Assembly: GCA_002278935.1 (NCBI GenBank)
Contig: NCJL01000006.1
Coordinates: 165,705-229,704, forward strand
Source: Gallionellales bacterium 39-52-133
Lineage (GTDB): Bacteria; Pseudomonadota; Gammaproteobacteria; Burkholderiales; Gallionellaceae
Length of the DNA: 64,000 nt
Reading direction: 5' to 3'
The notes below the pieces were generated by a model. That model saw only the letters and a program-made list of their open reading frames with translations, did no database searches and was not told the origin of the DNA. Position 1 is the stretch's first letter; each line of letters starts with the position of its first letter. Below, one piece after another: positions 49,980 to 60,681 of the stretch. Made by a program: the position numbers and the translations under genes.

Positions 49980-50372
49980 TTACTCGGTAACGTCTTCAAC
50001 TGCTTCGATATCAGCTGGGCGATCCATCAATTCAATCAACGCCATAGGGGCATTGTCACCCTTGCGGAAACCAAATTTCAGAATACGCGAGTAACCGCCA
50101 TTGCGTGCAGCATAACGCGGCCCCAGCTCGTCGAACAATTTCGTCACAATTTCACGATCACGCAGACGTGCAAAAGCCAGACGACGATTGGCCAGACTTG
50201 GGTTCTTGCCCAATGTCAGAATTGGCTCAGCAACACGGCGCAGTTCCTTGGCTTTTGGCAAAGTGGTTTTAATAGCTTCATGACGGAGTAATGATACTGT
50301 CATGTTACGCAACATAGCCAGACGATGACTACTGGTACGATTTAGTTTTCTTAATCCTAGACGATGACGCAT
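49980..50372 (-). CDS. rplQ: 50S ribosomal protein L17
   Basis: L17 lies near the exit of the large-subunit tunnel. The 130-residue product starts [17 protein letters not shown] and shows the family segment [26 protein letters not shown] (in parts). It is the last gene of the alpha operon, 12 bp after rpoA, and is followed by a terminator. The C-terminal tail EAVEDVTE is acidic and poorly conserved, as usual. Confidence 0.98.
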   Translation of the reverse strand: MRHRLGLRKLNRTSSHRLAMLRNMTVSLLRHEAIKTTLPKAKELRRVAEPILTLGKNPSLANRRLAFARLRDREIVTKLFDELGPRYAARNGGYSRILKFGFRKGDNAPMALIELMDRPADIEAVEDVTE

Positions 50373-50384
50373 GATTTTCCTTTC

Positions 50385-51356
50385 TTACTGCTCAACTGGC
50401 GCAGGCCAGTTATCTAATTTCATACCAAGCGAAAGGCCATGCTCCGCCAGTACCTGCTTAATTTCGTTCAATGACTTACGACCAAGATTAGGCGTACGCA
50501 GCAGATCAGATTCATTATGCTGAATCAGGTCGCCAATATAATGTATGCTTTGAGCCTTGAGACAATTGGAAGAGCGAGGAGTCAACTCCAGATCATCAAC
50601 CGGACGCAGCAACAATGGATCGATCTTGGGCGCCTGCGGTTTCTCAACCGGAGTTGGTGTTCCTTCCAGTTCGGCAAACACCAGGAACTGATCAACCAGA
50701 ATTCGAGCCGCATAACGAATCGCTTCTTCAGGATCAATTGCGCTATTGGTTTCAATATCAAGAACAAGCTTGTCCAAGTCAGTACGCTGCTCTACACGCG
50801 CACTTTCAACTGCGTAACTGACACGGAAAACCGGGCTGAATGAAGCATCCAAGGCAATATGGCCAACCGGACGGGTCATTCCAGGAACCTGGCGAGAAAT
50901 GGCAGATACGTAACCACGGCCCTTTTCAACCTTAATTTCCATATCCAGCTTGCCACCGGCAGTAAGATGGGCAATCACATGTGTCGGATTGACGACGTCT
51001 GTATCGGCGTTGGTTTCAATATCGCCCGCGGTAACAACACCTGCACCTGATTTATTCAGGCGCAATGTTGCTTCTGTAGCATTATGCAACTTCAACACCA
51101 AGCCTTTAAGGTTCAACAAGATTTCAACTACGTCTTCCTGAACGCCATCAATGGATGAGTACTCATGCAAAACTCCAGCAATCTTTACTTCGGTAACCGC
51201 ATAGCCGGGCATTGAAGATAGCAATATGCGACGCAAAGCATTACCCAACGTGTGGCCATAGCCGCGTTCAAAAGGCTCCATCACCACTTTAGCCTGAGTG
51301 GGAGAAATCCTTTGAACGTCAATAATACGTGGCTTTAAAAAATCATTTTTAGACAT
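50385..51356 (-). CDS. rpoA: RNA polymerase alpha subunit
   Basis: RpoA dimerises to seed RNA polymerase assembly. The 323-residue protein has the N-terminal domain with [21 protein letters not shown], a flexible linker around residue 235 ([14 protein letters not shown]), and the C-terminal domain for UP elements and activators ([25 protein letters not shown] in parts, [14 protein letters not shown]). It lies between rpsD and rplQ, in the standard alpha operon order. Confidence 0.99.
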   Translation of the reverse strand: MSKNDFLKPRIIDVQRISPTQAKVVMEPFERGYGHTLGNALRRILLSSMPGYAVTEVKIAGVLHEYSSIDGVQEDVVEILLNLKGLVLKLHNATEATLRLNKSGAGVVTAGDIETNADTDVVNPTHVIAHLTAGGKLDMEIKVEKGRGYVSAISRQVPGMTRPVGHIALDASFSPVFRVSYAVESARVEQRTDLDKLVLDIETNSAIDPEEAIRYAARILVDQFLVFAELEGTPTPVEKPQAPKIDPLLLRPVDDLELTPRSSNCLKAQSIHYIGDLIQHNESDLLRTPNLGRKSLNEIKQVLAEHGLSLGMKLDNWPAPVEQ

Positions 51357-51373
51357 ATTCGGCTCCGAGTGGT

Positions 51374-52003
51374 TTACTTGGAATACAATTCAACGATTAA
51401 ATGCTCGTTAATTGTCGCAGGCAATTCTGAACGTTGAGGCTGCGCCTTGAAAGTACCTTTCATCGCTTTTGCATCCATATCAATCCACTCAGGGAAACCG
51501 CGTTGCTCAGCAGCTGCCAGAGATGACTTAAGACGCAAATGGTTTTTGGATTTTTCCGCAACTTCAACTACGTCACCAGGACGAACCTGATAAGAAGGAA
51601 TATTTACGCGCTTACCATTAACCAGAATCGAGTTATGACGTACAACTTGACGTGCTTCAGAACGAGATGCACCAAAACCCATACGATATGTCACATTATC
51701 CAACCGAGACTCAAGCATCTGCAGCAGATTTTCACCTGTAATGCCACGTTCCTGGTCTGCACGTTTGAATGTCAAACGGAATTGACCTTCCATCATGCCG
51801 TAAATACGACGTACTTTTTGCTTTTCGCGAAGCTGACCGCCGTATTCAGACTGACGGGTATTCTTCTTCTGACCATGCTGGCCAGGTGGATAAGCACGAC
51901 GTTCCACCGCACATTTGTCGGTAAAACACTTTTCGCCCTTCAGGAATAACTTCTCGCCTTCACGACGACACTGACGGCACTTTGCATCAAGATTTCTAGC
52001 CAA
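51374..52003 (-). CDS. rpsD: 30S ribosomal protein S4 (cysteine-containing form)
   Basis: S4 is a primary 16S rRNA binder and, in other bacteria, the repressor of the alpha operon. The 209-residue protein has an S4 RNA-binding domain in its second half ([24 protein letters not shown] in parts). Near the N-terminus Cys9, Cys12, Cys26 and Cys31 form a plausible zinc site, which the Escherichia coli protein lacks. It is 17 bp upstream of rpoA. Confidence 0.98.
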   Translation of the reverse strand: MARNLDAKCRQCRREGEKLFLKGEKCFTDKCAVERRAYPPGQHGQKKNTRQSEYGGQLREKQKVRRIYGMMEGQFRLTFKRADQERGITGENLLQMLESRLDNVTYRMGFGASRSEARQVVRHNSILVNGKRVNIPSYQVRPGDVVEVAEKSKNHLRLKSSLAAAEQRGFPEWIDMDAKAMKGTFKAQPQRSELPATINEHLIVELYSK

Positions 52004-52021
52004 GATCTATGCTCCAAATAT

Positions 52022-52411
52022 TTAGATACGACGCTTTTTCGGCGGACGGCAACCGTTATGCGGCACTGGGGTTATGTCTGAAATGCTGGTAATTTTAAAA
52101 CCAGCAGCATTCAAAGCACGCACTGCTGATTCACGTCCCGGGCCTGGGCCCTTGATTCGAACTTCCAGATTCTTTACACCACATTCCTGCGCAGCCTTAC
52201 CAGCTGCTTCAGCAGCGATCTGAGCGGCAAACGGAGTGCTTTTACGTGACCCCTTAAAACCGTTGCCACCGCTGGTGGACCAAGCCAGAGCGTTGCCCTG
52301 ACGATCGGTAATGGTTACGATAGTGTTGTTAAAAGAAGCGTGTACGTGGGCAATTCCCTCGGCAACGTTCTTTTTGACTTTTTTACGCACTCTCGTGCTG
52401 GTCTTAGCCAT
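52022..52411 (-). CDS. rpsK: 30S ribosomal protein S11
   Basis: S11 forms part of the platform near the E site. The 129-residue product carries the conserved [28 protein letters not shown] in parts, [11 protein letters not shown] and the C-terminal [18 protein letters not shown]. It lies between rpsM and rpsD in alpha operon order. Confidence 0.98.
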   Translation of the reverse strand: MAKTSTRVRKKVKKNVAEGIAHVHASFNNTIVTITDRQGNALAWSTSGGNGFKGSRKSTPFAAQIAAEAAGKAAQECGVKNLEVRIKGPGPGRESAVRALNAAGFKITSISDITPVPHNGCRPPKKRRI

Positions 52412-52432
52412 ATCTCAAATTCCTCTATTAAA

Positions 52433-52798
52433 TTACTTCTTCGCACCAGCGATGGACTTGCGCGGACCCTTGCGAGTACGTGCATTTGTGCGAGTACGCT
52501 GACCGCGAACAGGCAAACCGCGACGGTGACGAACACCACGGTAGCATCCCAAATCCATCAATCGCTTGATGTTCATGGAGATCTCACGGCGCAGGTCGCC
52601 TTCAACTGTAAATTTAGCGACCTCTTCACGCAGCTTTTCCATATCGGAATCGCTGATATCCTTTACCTTGGTTGATGTGACAACACTTGCCAAGCCGCAA
52701 ATTTCACGTGCGCGAGTTAGGCCAATGCCATAAATCGCAGTTAATGCGATTACAGCGTGTTGATGATTTGGAATGTTTACACCGGCAATACGAGCCAT
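52433..52798 (-). CDS. rpsM: 30S ribosomal protein S13
   Basis: S13 contacts the large subunit through bridge B1 and touches the P-site tRNA. The 121-residue product begins [19 protein letters not shown] and ends in the basic tail [16 protein letters not shown]. It opens the alpha operon, 58 bp after rpmJ; an AT-rich spacer with a TATAAT lies there. Confidence 0.98.
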   Translation of the reverse strand: MARIAGVNIPNHQHAVIALTAIYGIGLTRAREICGLASVVTSTKVKDISDSDMEKLREEVAKFTVEGDLRREISMNIKRLMDLGCYRGVRHRRGLPVRGQRTRTNARTRKGPRKSIAGAKK

Positions 52799-52826
52799 GC
52801 AGCTACCCTATACGTTCAAAAAAATT

Positions 52827-52832
52827 ATTATA
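52827..52832 (-). promoter_or_regulatory. Possible -10 element in front of rpsM
   Basis: On the minus strand TATAAT lies in the 58-bp rpmJ-rpsM gap. The base stretch 17 bp upstream (TGAGTA) is only a poor -35 match, so this may be an internal alpha-operon promoter or chance. Confidence 0.25.
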
Positions 52833-52856
52833 ACATCCAGCAGCGATTTTACTCAA

Positions 52857-52973
52857 TCAGCCCTGGCGTTGCTTGTGGCGTGGATTACTATTGCAAATCA
52901 CACGTACCACACGATTGCGTATAACTACTTTGCAGTTACGGCAAACTTTTTTTACTGATGCTTGAACTTTCAT
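52857..52973 (-). CDS. rpmJ: 50S ribosomal protein L36 (zinc-ribbon form)
   Basis: This 38-residue protein reads [20 protein letters not shown] in its first half and ends NPRHKQRQG. Cys11, Cys14, Cys27 and His33 are the zinc ligands of the C+ form. It lies between infA and rpsM, where betaproteobacteria carry it, and its length is normal for the family. Confidence 0.96.
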   Translation of the reverse strand: MKVQASVKKVCRNCKVVIRNRVVRVICNSNPRHKQRQG

Positions 52974-53000
52974 TTCAATCTCCTAAATACCTTAACAACT

Positions 53001-53219
53001 TTACTTGGCTCTGAAAACTATCCGCGCCCTGGTCAAATCATAAGGCGTTAGCTCAACAGTTACCTTGTCACCCGGCAATATACGTATGTAGTGCATACGC
53101 ATTTTCCCAGATATATGACCAAGTACTACAACACCGGTTTCCAATTTAACTCGAAAGGTTGCATTGGGCAGGGACTCAAGTATTTCGCCCTGCATTTGAA
53201 TGACATCTTCCTTGGACAT
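53001..53219 (-). CDS. infA: Translation initiation factor IF-1
   Basis: IF-1 occupies the A site of the 30S subunit during initiation. The 72-residue OB-fold protein starts [20 protein letters not shown] and has [16 protein letters not shown]. Its ATG overlaps the secY stop by one base (TAATG). Its place after secY and before rpmJ is usual for betaproteobacteria. Confidence 0.97.
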   Translation of the reverse strand: MSKEDVIQMQGEILESLPNATFRVKLETGVVVLGHISGKMRMHYIRILPGDKVTVELTPYDLTRARIVFRAK

Positions 53220-54544
53220 TAGCGCGTCAACCCGCCTTTAAAATTGGCCTTTTTTAATAAGCTTTCATACTGATGCGACATCATGTAAGACTGAACTTGT
53301 GACATAAAATCCATAGTAACAACAACCAGAATCAATAACGAAGTTCCACCAAAATAGAATGGTACATTCCATTTTACAATCAGAAATTCAGGGATCAGGC
53401 ATACAAAAGTTATGTAAACAGCTCCGACCATAGTCAGGCGCAACATTATCTTTTCTATATATCGCGCTGTCTGATCACCTGGACGAATACCGGGTAAAAA
53501 GGCGCCGCTCTTTTTTAAATTATCAGCAGTTTCTTTGGGGCTAAATACAAGCGCCGTATAGAAAAAACAGAAGAAAATAATTGCCGCCGCGTAAAGCATT
53601 ACATATATAGGCTGCCCCGGGGATAACTTTTCGCTGATATCTTTCAGCCAGTTCATGCCCGAACCCGTTGCAAACATACCAGCTAAAGTTGCCGGGAACA
53701 AAATAATACTTGATGCAAAAATCGGTGGAATTACACCTGCCATATTCAGCTTGAGAGGTAAGTGCGAACTCTGCCCGCCGTAAACTTTATTACCAACTTG
53801 CCGCTTTGCGTAATTAACCAGAATTTTTCTCTGACCGCGCTCTACAAATACAACCAGCGCAGTAATCGCAAAGGCCAATACAATCAAAAATAACACAATC
53901 GGTATCGAGAATGCGCCGAAAGCATTAGTGCGCGCCATCTCAAGGGTTGCACCAATTGCCTGCGGCAATCCTGAAGCAATACCTGCAAAAATGATCAGAG
54001 AAATACCGTTACCCAACCCTCTTTCGGTGATCTGCTCGCCCAACCACATCAGGAACAGTGTTCCAGTTACCAGCGTGATTACTGTCGTAACTTGGAACAT
54101 AGTTCCAGGATTCAGCACCAATCCAGCCTGTGACTGCAACGCTACTGCAATCCCTGCACCTTGTATCAGGGCTAAGCCCAAGGTTGCGTAACGGGTATAT
54201 TGGGTAATTTTTCGTCTACCTGCTTCGCCTTCCTTTTTAAGCTGCTCCATATAGGGCACTGCATGGGTTGCCAGTTGCATAATAATGGAAGCAGATATAT
54301 ACGGCATAATACCCAATGCAAAAATCGAGAAACGCTCCAATGCTCCACCTGAGAACATGTTGAACATGCCCATGATGCCGCCCTTTTGCGAATCAAACAT
54401 AGTTGCAAGTGCAGCAGGGTCAATACCTGGCACCGTAATAAAGGTACCTATACGGTAAACAACCAGTGCACCAAGCAGAAACCACAGGCGCTGGCTGAGA
54501 TCCCCGTATTTTGCTTTTTTTACTCCCTTGACCGCAGCGTTCAC
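53219..54544 (-). CDS. secY: SecY, preprotein translocase channel subunit
   Basis: SecY forms the protein-conducting channel of the inner membrane. The 441-residue protein has ten membrane helices, with the N-terminal [20 protein letters not shown], the plug-proximal [21 protein letters not shown] in parts, and the cytoplasmic loop segments that contact the ribosome. It follows rplO by 9 bp and is coupled to infA. It works with SecD and YajC, encoded at the other end of the window. Confidence 0.98.
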   Translation of the reverse strand: MNAAVKGVKKAKYGDLSQRLWFLLGALVVYRIGTFITVPGIDPAALATMFDSQKGGIMGMFNMFSGGALERFSIFALGIMPYISASIIMQLATHAVPYMEQLKKEGEAGRRKITQYTRYATLGLALIQGAGIAVALQSQAGLVLNPGTMFQVTTVITLVTGTLFLMWLGEQITERGLGNGISLIIFAGIASGLPQAIGATLEMARTNAFGAFSIPIVLFLIVLAFAITALVVFVERGQRKILVNYAKRQVGNKVYGGQSSHLPLKLNMAGVIPPIFASSIILFPATLAGMFATGSGMNWLKDISEKLSPGQPIYVMLYAAAIIFFCFFYTALVFSPKETADNLKKSGAFLPGIRPGDQTARYIEKIMLRLTMVGAVYITFVCLIPEFLIVKWNVPFYFGGTSLLILVVVTMDFMSQVQSYMMSHQYESLLKKANFKGGLTR

Positions 54545-54553
54545 AGACTACCC

Positions 54554-54988
54554 TTACTCTGCAATGCTACCACCGGCAGCTTCCACTGCGGCACGAGCAC
54601 CTTTGGTTAGTAACAAACCCTGAAGCTTTACTGCGCGGCTGATTTCACCAGTAAGAACAACCTTTGCCGACAAAGAGCGCGCTGGTATCAAACCTGCCTG
54701 CTTCAAGGCCAACAGATCAATCGTATCTATAGGCAAATTCTGCAAATCAACCAGACGAACTTGCGCTGTATCATTACGTGTCAATGAAACAAAACCACGT
54801 TTAGGCAAACGGCGTTGAAGGGGCATTTGCCCGCCTTCAAAACCAACCTTATGAAAGCCACCGGAGCGAGATTTTTGACCTTTGTGTCCGCGACCACAGG
54901 TTTTACCCAGGCCACAGCCAATACCGCGACCAACGCGACGTTTCGCATGCTTGCTACCAGCAGCTGGTTTTAATTGATTGAGTTCCAT
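54554..54988 (-). CDS. rplO: 50S ribosomal protein L15
   Basis: The 144-residue L15 has the glycine-rich basic N-terminus [23 protein letters not shown] (in parts) and [20 protein letters not shown]. The start at 54988 ([11 protein letters not shown]) overlaps the rpmD stop (TAATG); an upstream in-frame ATG four codons earlier is unlikely. Confidence 0.97.
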   Translation of the reverse strand: MELNQLKPAAGSKHAKRRVGRGIGCGLGKTCGRGHKGQKSRSGGFHKVGFEGGQMPLQRRLPKRGFVSLTRNDTAQVRLVDLQNLPIDTIDLLALKQAGLIPARSLSAKVVLTGEISRAVKLQGLLLTKGARAAVEAAGGSIAE

Positions 54989-55173
54989 TACGCCTCCCAC
55001 TTAACCAGATAAAACACCTTATTGATCATGCCGCGCACTGCCGGCGTATCTTCTACTTCGACTGTTTGATTCAGTTTACGCAATCCCAAACCACGAATAC
55101 ATGCACGATGCGACTCTTTGGTACCAATGACACTTTTAATTTGTGTCACTTTGATTTTTTTTGCCTGTGCCAT
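54988..55173 (-). CDS. rpmD: 50S ribosomal protein L30
   Basis: The 61-residue L30 shows [32 protein letters not shown] in parts, the family core. It lies 2 bp after rpsE and its stop overlaps the rplO start. Confidence 0.97.
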   Translation of the reverse strand: MAQAKKIKVTQIKSVIGTKESHRACIRGLGLRKLNQTVEVEDTPAVRGMINKVFYLVKWEA

Positions 55174-55175
55174 GA

Positions 55176-55697
55176 TTACTCCGTAATTTCTTCTACGCTC
55201 TTGCCACGTTTAGCGGCAATTTGAGCGGGGGAATTCAACGCCTGCAAACCATTTAAAGTAGCACGCACTACGTTATAAGGATTGCTTGAACCGATGCACT
55301 TGGCCAAAATATTACGCACACCTACTGCTTCAAACACTGCGCGCATCGCGCCACCTGCAATAATTCCAGTACCATCTGATGCCGGCATCATGATTACCTT
55401 AGCGGCACCATGACGACCAATTACTGCATGATGCAAGGTACCGTTTTTCAGGCTGACTTTCACCATCTTGCGACGTGACTCATCCATTGCCTTTTGCACG
55501 GCAACAGGCACCTCCTTGGACTTACCCTTACCCATGCCGATACTGCCATCGCCATCACCAACCACTGTCAGTGCGGCAAAACCCATAATACGACCACCCT
55601 TTACAACCTTGGTAACACGGTTTACGGCAATCATTTTTTCAATGAGGCCATCTCCACGTTCTTCTTGTTGCTGCATTTTTCCTTGCGCTTTAGCCAT
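55176..55697 (-). CDS. rpsE: 30S ribosomal protein S5
   Basis: The 173-residue S5 has a double-stranded RNA-binding-type N-terminal domain ([40 protein letters not shown]) and a C-terminal domain ending in the lysine-rich tail. It is involved in decoding fidelity. Gap to rplR is 13 bp. Confidence 0.98.
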   Translation of the reverse strand: MAKAQGKMQQQEERGDGLIEKMIAVNRVTKVVKGGRIMGFAALTVVGDGDGSIGMGKGKSKEVPVAVQKAMDESRRKMVKVSLKNGTLHHAVIGRHGAAKVIMMPASDGTGIIAGGAMRAVFEAVGVRNILAKCIGSSNPYNVVRATLNGLQALNSPAQIAAKRGKSVEEITE

Positions 55698-55710
55698 GAT
55701 TCACCCCAAC

Positions 55711-56067
55711 TTAGAACTGCAAGCCATGTTCGCGCGCGGCATCTGCCAACGCTTTAATGCGACCATGATATCTGTGACCCGAACGATCAAACGCCAGTGC
55801 GGTAATCCCGGCACTTTTTGCCTTTTCAGCAATGCGCTTACCCACAACAGCAGCAGCTGCAGCATTACCACCATTAGACACTTCTTTACGCACTTCCGCT
55901 TCCAATGTGGAGGCGCTGGCCAGAATTTTGCCACCACAAGCTGAAATTACCTGTGCATAAATGTGCTGATTTGTGCGGCTAATAGCCAAACGTACAGTCT
56001 TTTGATCAGCAATTTTTGCACGGGTTTTGCGTGCTCTGCGCTGACGCGCTTCTTTCTTGTTCGTCAT
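55711..56067 (-). CDS. rplR: 50S ribosomal protein L18
   Basis: The 118-residue L18 binds 5S rRNA. It starts with a basic tail ([17 protein letters not shown]) and ends [26 protein letters not shown] in parts, the typical C-terminus. It lies between rplF and rpsE. Confidence 0.98.
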   Translation of the reverse strand: MTNKKEARQRRARKTRAKIADQKTVRLAISRTNQHIYAQVISACGGKILASASTLEAEVRKEVSNGGNAAAAAVVGKRIAEKAKSAGITALAFDRSGHRYHGRIKALADAAREHGLQF

Positions 56068-56078
56068 ATCCGCCTCAA

Positions 56079-56612
56079 TTATTTCTTCTTGGTTTCTTTC
56101 AGGATCACCACTTCATCAGCATAGCGAACACCCTTGCCTTTGTAAGGCTCTGGTGGACGGTATGCGCGAATTTCAGCGGCAACCTGACCGACTTGTTGCT
56201 TATTTGTGCTTGTCAATACAATCTCGGTTTGCGTAGGTGTTGCCACCTTTACGCCAGCCGGCATCTTATGCACAACCGGATGCGAATATCCGAGACTCAA
56301 ATTAAGCGCATCGCCAGCAGCCTGGGCACGATAACCGACACCTATCAATGTAAGCTTACGCTCAAAACCTTTGGTGACACCAACAATCATATTTGCCAGC
56401 AAAGCACGCACAGTGCCTGACATTGCATTTGACTGCATTGAATCATTGGTGGCTTTACACAACAAGGTGTCACCCTGACGTTCAATTACAACATCGCTGT
56501 TCAAAGACTGATTCAAAGTGCCCAATGGGCCTTTAACAGAAACCTGATTTGCGGACAGCATTACATCAATGCCAGCCGGAACCATGATTGGATTTTTAGC
56601 AACTCTAGACAT
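56079..56612 (-). CDS. rplF: 50S ribosomal protein L6
   Basis: The 177-residue L6 consists of two similar domains. It starts [17 protein letters not shown] and ends [22 protein letters not shown] in parts. The frame is open for 18 codons upstream, but that would overlap rpsH; the ATG at 56612 matches the family. Confidence 0.97.
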   Translation of the reverse strand: MSRVAKNPIMVPAGIDVMLSANQVSVKGPLGTLNQSLNSDVVIERQGDTLLCKATNDSMQSNAMSGTVRALLANMIVGVTKGFERKLTLIGVGYRAQAAGDALNLSLGYSHPVVHKMPAGVKVATPTQTEIVLTSTNKQQVGQVAAEIRAYRPPEPYKGKGVRYADEVVILKETKKK

Positions 56613-56622
56613 AATTACCTCG

Positions 56623-57018
56623 TTACGCGACGATACAAAGAACTTCGCCACCAATTCCATTGGCACGAGCCTTGCGATCAGTCATCAGTCCTTTGGATGT
56701 GGACACAATAGCGACACCCAGTCCATTCATAACCTGGGGGATAGCTTCGCTACCCTTGTATACACGCAAGCCAGGCCGGCTTACTCTCTGTATCTTCTCG
56801 ATAACTGGACGATCTGCGTAATATTTCAGACCAATTTCCAGAGTGGGCTTGCCATTATCATTGACAATTTTAAATCCATCCACATAACCTTCATCCTGCA
56901 ACACTTTTGCAAGTGCTACTTTCAATTTTGAGGAGGGCATTGCAACTGTTACTTTTTCCGCCATCTGCGCATTACGAATTCGCGTCAGCATATCGGCGAT
57001 TGGATCACTCATACTCAT
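56623..57018 (-). CDS. rpsH: 30S ribosomal protein S8
   Basis: The 131-residue S8 binds the central domain of 16S rRNA and in Escherichia coli represses the spc operon. Segments [15 protein letters not shown] and the C-terminal [23 protein letters not shown] (in parts) identify it. Confidence 0.98.
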   Translation of the reverse strand: MSMSDPIADMLTRIRNAQMAEKVTVAMPSSKLKVALAKVLQDEGYVDGFKIVNDNGKPTLEIGLKYYADRPVIEKIQRVSRPGLRVYKGSEAIPQVMNGLGVAIVSTSKGLMTDRKARANGIGGEVLCIVA

Positions 57019-57028
57019 AAATTCACCC

Positions 57029-57334
57029 TTACCAACTTGCCTTGACTACACCAGGAACCTCACCGCGCATTACGTATTCACGCAATTTAATACGGCCAAG
57101 ACCAAACTTGCTGAAAACACCACGAGGACGGCCTGTCAGCGAGCAGCGATTACGCAAACGCACTGGACTGGAGTTACGCGGCAACGCCTGAAGCTTCTGA
57201 CGGGCAACTGCTCGCTCATCTTCGCTTAACTTTACATTGGAAATAATAGCCTTCAACTCAGCACGTTTTGCAGCAAATTTTTCCACTGTTTCACGACGCT
57301 TTAAATCACGATTAATGACAGAAACCTTAGCCAT
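57029..57334 (-). CDS. rpsN: 30S ribosomal protein S14 (zinc-free form)
   Basis: The 101-residue S14 is the long form without the CxxC zinc site. It has [21 protein letters not shown] and [20 protein letters not shown] (each at the usual position) and ends KASW. It lies between rplE and rpsH. Confidence 0.98.
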   Translation of the reverse strand: MAKVSVINRDLKRRETVEKFAAKRAELKAIISNVKLSEDERAVARQKLQALPRNSSPVRLRNRCSLTGRPRGVFSKFGLGRIKLREYVMRGEVPGVVKASW

Positions 57335-57341
57335 TTTTCCC

Positions 57342-57881
57342 TCAATTCTTCAATGGTAATTTGAATGCAGTCAGAAGGGCTCTCGCCTCATCATCAGTCT
57401 TCGCACTGGTTGTAATAGTAATATTCATCCCGCGCAACATATCAATCTTGTCGTATTCGATTTCCGGAAAAATAATCTGCTCTTTAACGCCCATGTTGTA
57501 GTTACCACGACCATCAAAAGATTTACCGGACAATCCGCGAAAATCTCTAATGCGAGGAATAGAGATCGTAACCAGGCGATCCAGAAACTCATACATACGA
57601 TCACGACGCAATGTAACCTTGCAACCAACCGGATAATTCTCGCGAATTTTAAATCCTGCGATTGATTTTTTGGACTTGGTCACAACCGGCTTTTGACCCG
57701 CAATTTTCTGCATATCAGCAACTGCATGATCCATTACCTTCTTGTCGGCAACCGCCTCACCAACACCCATGTTGAGTGTAATTTTTTCGATACGTGGCAC
57801 TTCCATGATGGATTTGTAGCCAAATTTGGCCATCATTTCCTTTGCCACTGTATCTTTATAAAAGTCGTACAAACGAGACAT
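57342..57881 (-). CDS. rplE: 50S ribosomal protein L5
   Basis: The 179-residue L5 binds 5S rRNA. It starts [20 protein letters not shown] and has [11 protein letters not shown]. The start at 57881 has a GGAGAAA ribosome site; an in-frame ATG seven codons upstream would overlap the end of rplX. Confidence 0.97.
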   Translation of the reverse strand: MSRLYDFYKDTVAKEMMAKFGYKSIMEVPRIEKITLNMGVGEAVADKKVMDHAVADMQKIAGQKPVVTKSKKSIAGFKIRENYPVGCKVTLRRDRMYEFLDRLVTISIPRIRDFRGLSGKSFDGRGNYNMGVKEQIIFPEIEYDKIDMLRGMNITITTSAKTDDEARALLTAFKLPLKN

Positions 57882-57894
57882 GCTGTATTTCTCC

Positions 57895-58206
57895 TTAAGC
57901 AATCACTTCGCCACTGGACTTAAACACGCGCACTTTACGGCCGTCTTCCAGAAACTTAGTACCAATGCGATCAGCCTTTTTGCTTGCCGCATTGTAGATG
58001 GCAACGTTAGAAACGCTGATTGGCATCTCCATTTCAACGATACCGCCACTCACACCCTTAACCGGATTCGGCTTCTGATGCTTCTTAACCTTGTTGACAC
58101 CACTCACCAGCAGCTTGCCCTCGAGTACACGCAGAACAGACCCGCGGTTACCCTTGTCTTTGCCAGCGATGATAATCACATCATCATTCTTTTTAATCTT
58201 GCTCAT
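57895..58206 (-). CDS. rplX: 50S ribosomal protein L24
   Basis: The 103-residue L24 is an assembly-initiating large-subunit protein with a KOW motif near the N-terminus ([20 protein letters not shown]) and [17 protein letters not shown] [12 protein letters not shown]. It lies between rplN and rplE. Confidence 0.98.
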   Translation of the reverse strand: MSKIKKNDDVIIIAGKDKGNRGSVLRVLEGKLLVSGVNKVKKHQKPNPVKGVSGGIVEMEMPISVSNVAIYNAASKKADRIGTKFLEDGRKVRVFKSSGEVIA

Positions 58207-58245
58207 GATTTTTCCTTGACAGCCTAGACTTTATATTCAGCTTAA

Positions 58246-58614
58246 CTACAGCACTTCAGGTGCAAGTGACACGATTTTCATGAAGCGCTCTGTGCGCAAC
58301 TCACGAGTTACCGGGCCAAAAATACGTGTACCAATCGGCTCTAATTTTGCATTCAGCAATACTGCCGCATTGCCGTCAAACTTCACCAGCGAACCATCCG
58401 AACGACGAACACCTTTGGCTGTACGAACAACCACGGCGCTATATACGTCGCCTTTTTTAACGCGTGAACGCGGGGCAGCATCCCTGATACTTACCTTGAT
58501 TACATCCCCAATAGACGCATAACGACGCTTGGAGCCACCCAACACCTTGATGCACATTACTGTGCGCGCACCGGTATTATCGGCAACATTCAAAACAGAC
58601 TGCATTTGTATCAT
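58246..58614 (-). CDS. rplN: 50S ribosomal protein L14
   Basis: The 122-residue L14 starts [21 protein letters not shown] in part and ends [12 protein letters not shown], as in the family. It is the first gene of the spc part of the cluster. A 154-bp gap with a promoter and a folded leader precedes it, while most other gaps in the cluster are under 20 bp. Confidence 0.98.
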   Translation of the reverse strand: MIQMQSVLNVADNTGARTVMCIKVLGGSKRRYASIGDVIKVSIRDAAPRSRVKKGDVYSAVVVRTAKGVRRSDGSLVKFDGNAAVLLNAKLEPIGTRIFGPVTRELRTERFMKIVSLAPEVL

Positions 58615-58643
58615 TTGTCAATCTCCAACTTTGTCCGCTCTTG

Positions 58644-58679
58644 ACGGCTAGTTTTGGAACCCGTACGGGTTAGGCCGTC
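58644..58679 (-). promoter_or_regulatory. Structured leader of the spc operon
   Basis: GACGGC (58644-58649) and GCCGTC (58674-58679) can pair and enclose a perfect 14-bp palindrome, AACCCGTACGGGTT (58658-58671). It lies in the predicted 5' untranslated part of the rplN transcript, 30 bp before the start codon. There is no T run, so it is not a simple terminator. A role in ribosomal-protein feedback is inferred. Confidence 0.5.
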
Positions 58680-58706
58680 GCAAGCAACGGTGAAACGAAG
58701 CCGCGT

Positions 58707-58735
58707 ATTATATGTGTACCTGTGTATTCACGCAA
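58707..58735 (-). promoter_or_regulatory. Predicted sigma-70 promoter of the spc operon
   Basis: On the minus strand TTGCGT (58730-58735) and a perfect TATAAT (58707-58712) are separated by exactly 17 bases, about 95 bp before rplN. This fits the place of the spc promoter in other proteobacteria. Confidence 0.7.
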
Positions 58736-58768
58736 GCACTAATCGCAATTATTTTTCCTGACTCTTTG

Positions 58769-59032
58769 TTACGCGCCTTGTGCTTTTTCTACAAGCTTGG
58801 ATACGCGCCAAGTTTTGGTCTTGGACAAAGGACGGCATTCTTCAATAATGACAACATCGCCCTGATTGCACTCGTTGGTCTCATCATGCGCATGGTACTT
58901 CTTGGAAACACGCATAATTTTGCCCAGTAAAGGGTGTTTGATTTTTCGTTCAATCAAAACGGTTACCGTTTTGTCCATTTTGTCGCTAACCACTGTACCG
59001 GTCAGCGTACGCTTCATATTCGTTGCATTCAT
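58769..59032 (-). CDS. rpsQ: 30S ribosomal protein S17
   Basis: The 87-residue S17 is an OB-fold protein binding the 5' domain of 16S rRNA; it shows [20 protein letters not shown] and [16 protein letters not shown]. It is the last gene of the S10 part and its start overlaps the rpmC stop (TAATG). Confidence 0.98.
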   Translation of the reverse strand: MNATNMKRTLTGTVVSDKMDKTVTVLIERKIKHPLLGKIMRVSKKYHAHDETNECNQGDVVIIEECRPLSKTKTWRVSKLVEKAQGA

Positions 59033-59223
59033 TACGCCGCACCCTTCTCAGTCAATATGGTTTTAACCCGGGCAATATCACGACGCACTTTACTTAACAT
59101 ACTGTTATTGCTCAGTTGCTGTGTTGCCAATTTCATGCGCAGACCAAATTGCTCTTTAGTCAAAGACAGTAATTCCGACTGCAACTCAGCTACAGATTTT
59201 GTCTTCAGTTCGCTTGCCTTCAT
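59032..59223 (-). CDS. rpmC: 50S ribosomal protein L29
   Basis: The 63-residue L29 is a helical hairpin at the tunnel exit that contacts trigger factor and SRP. It starts [21 protein letters not shown] in part and lies 2 bp after rplP. Confidence 0.97.
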   Translation of the reverse strand: MKASELKTKSVAELQSELLSLTKEQFGLRMKLATQQLSNNSMLSKVRRDIARVKTILTEKGAA

Positions 59224-59225
59224 AA

Positions 59226-59642
59226 TTACGCCCCTACCTGTCTAATTACAAATGTGGTTTCAATGGGTAATTTTGCAGAAGCCAAACGGAAAGCCTCACG
59301 TGCAATCACTTCGTCCACACCATCCATCTCATACAACATTTTACCTGGCTGAATTTCTGCCACATAGTACTCCGGACTACCTTTACCATTACCCATACGA
59401 ACTTCGGCAGGTTTCTGCGAAATTGGCTTATCCGGGAAGATACGAATCCAGATACGCCCGCCACGCTTGATATGACGAGTCATTGCTCGACGCGCAGCTT
59501 CAATCTGACGAGCCGTAAGGCGCCCACGACCTACTGCCTTAAGACCAAATTCACCAAAACTTACTTTGTTCCCGCGAGTAGCAACGCCAGTGTTACGGCC
59601 TTTTTGCTCCTTACGATATTTTCTTCTAGCTGGCTGTAGCAT
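59226..59642 (-). CDS. rplP: 50S ribosomal protein L16
   Basis: The 138-residue L16 lies near the peptidyl transferase centre and the A site. It has [22 protein letters not shown] in part, [18 protein letters not shown] and [14 protein letters not shown]. It overlaps rpsC by 17 bases, a common arrangement. Confidence 0.98.
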   Translation of the reverse strand: MLQPARRKYRKEQKGRNTGVATRGNKVSFGEFGLKAVGRGRLTARQIEAARRAMTRHIKRGGRIWIRIFPDKPISQKPAEVRMGNGKGSPEYYVAEIQPGKMLYEMDGVDEVIAREAFRLASAKLPIETTFVIRQVGA

Positions 59643-60336
59643 GTTTAGCCCCCGACTTTCTTACTCTTTTTTCTGGTTCAGCGGCAGGTACAGCCACTTC
59701 CTGAACACCTGTATTCTCACCTTTGTATACCCATACTTTTACACCAATTAAACCGTATGTTGTATAGGCTTCGGATGTCCCATAGTCAATATCAGCGCGT
59801 AGCGTATGCAATGGCACACGCCCTTCGCGATACCATTCAGTCCGCGCAATTTCAATACCATTCAACCGTCCTGAGCTCATGATTTTTATACCCAATGCGC
59901 CCAGACGCATAGCATTTTGCATCGCACGCTTCATAGCACGACGGAACATGATGCGCTTTTCAAGTTGTTGCGTAATAGAGTCCGCTATCAGCTGTGCATC
60001 AATTTCTGGCTTGCGAACTTCTTCGATATTCAAGGCAACATCAGGCAGACCCATGCGCTTCTTCAACTCGGTGCGCAAAGATTCGATATCTTCCCCTTTT
60101 TTACCAATCACCACACCAGGACGAGCTGAGTAAATGGTGATTTTGGCGTTTTTAGCCGGACGCTCGATGACAATCTTGGAAACCATGGCACCGGCAAGCT
60201 TCTTCTTAAGATACGCACGAACCTCAATATCTTTAAGCAACAATTCGGCGAAATTTTTAGTGTTTGCGAACCACTTTGAATTCCAATTTTTGTTAACGCT
60301 CAATCGGAAACCGATTGGATGAATTTTCTGTCCCAT
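59626..60336 (-). CDS. rpsC: 30S ribosomal protein S3
   Basis: S3 lies at the mRNA entry channel and has helicase activity with S4 and S5. The 236-residue protein starts [21 protein letters not shown] in part, carries a KH domain with [13 protein letters not shown], and ends in a variable basic tail that overlaps rplP. Confidence 0.98.
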   Translation of the reverse strand: MGQKIHPIGFRLSVNKNWNSKWFANTKNFAELLLKDIEVRAYLKKKLAGAMVSKIVIERPAKNAKITIYSARPGVVIGKKGEDIESLRTELKKRMGLPDVALNIEEVRKPEIDAQLIADSITQQLEKRIMFRRAMKRAMQNAMRLGALGIKIMSSGRLNGIEIARTEWYREGRVPLHTLRADIDYGTSEAYTTYGLIGVKVWVYKGENTGVQEVAVPAAEPEKRVRKSGAKHATAS

Positions 60337-60342
60337 ATCTGC

Positions 60343-60675
60343 TTAGCTCCCGACGATAATCGTAATGTGGCAGGTTTGCTTCTCTATGCCATTGCCACGG
60401 CCTTTTGCACGAGGAATCATACGCTTCAGCGAAGTCGCCTTATCTATAAAGATAGTGCTTACTTTCAATTCGTCAATATCAGCACCATCATTGTGCTCAG
60501 CATTGGCGATTGCAGACTCCAATCCTTTTTTAATGATCACCGCCGCCTTTTTTGGACTGAAAGCCAAAAGTTGCAGTGCTTTGTCAACTGGCAAACCGCG
60601 AATTTGATCGGCAACCAATCTACCTTTTTGCGCCGACAGGCGAACACCCTTTACTACTGCTGTTGTGCTCATCAT
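60343..60675 (-). CDS. rplV: 50S ribosomal protein L22
   Basis: The 110-residue L22 lines the nascent-chain tunnel. Visible are [18 protein letters not shown] and the loop [19 protein letters not shown], whose tip reaches the tunnel constriction. Two adjacent ATG codons begin the frame. Confidence 0.98.
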   Translation of the reverse strand: MMSTTAVVKGVRLSAQKGRLVADQIRGLPVDKALQLLAFSPKKAAVIIKKGLESAIANAEHNDGADIDELKVSTIFIDKATSLKRMIPRAKGRGNGIEKQTCHITIIVGS

Positions 60676-60681
60676 GCCTCC

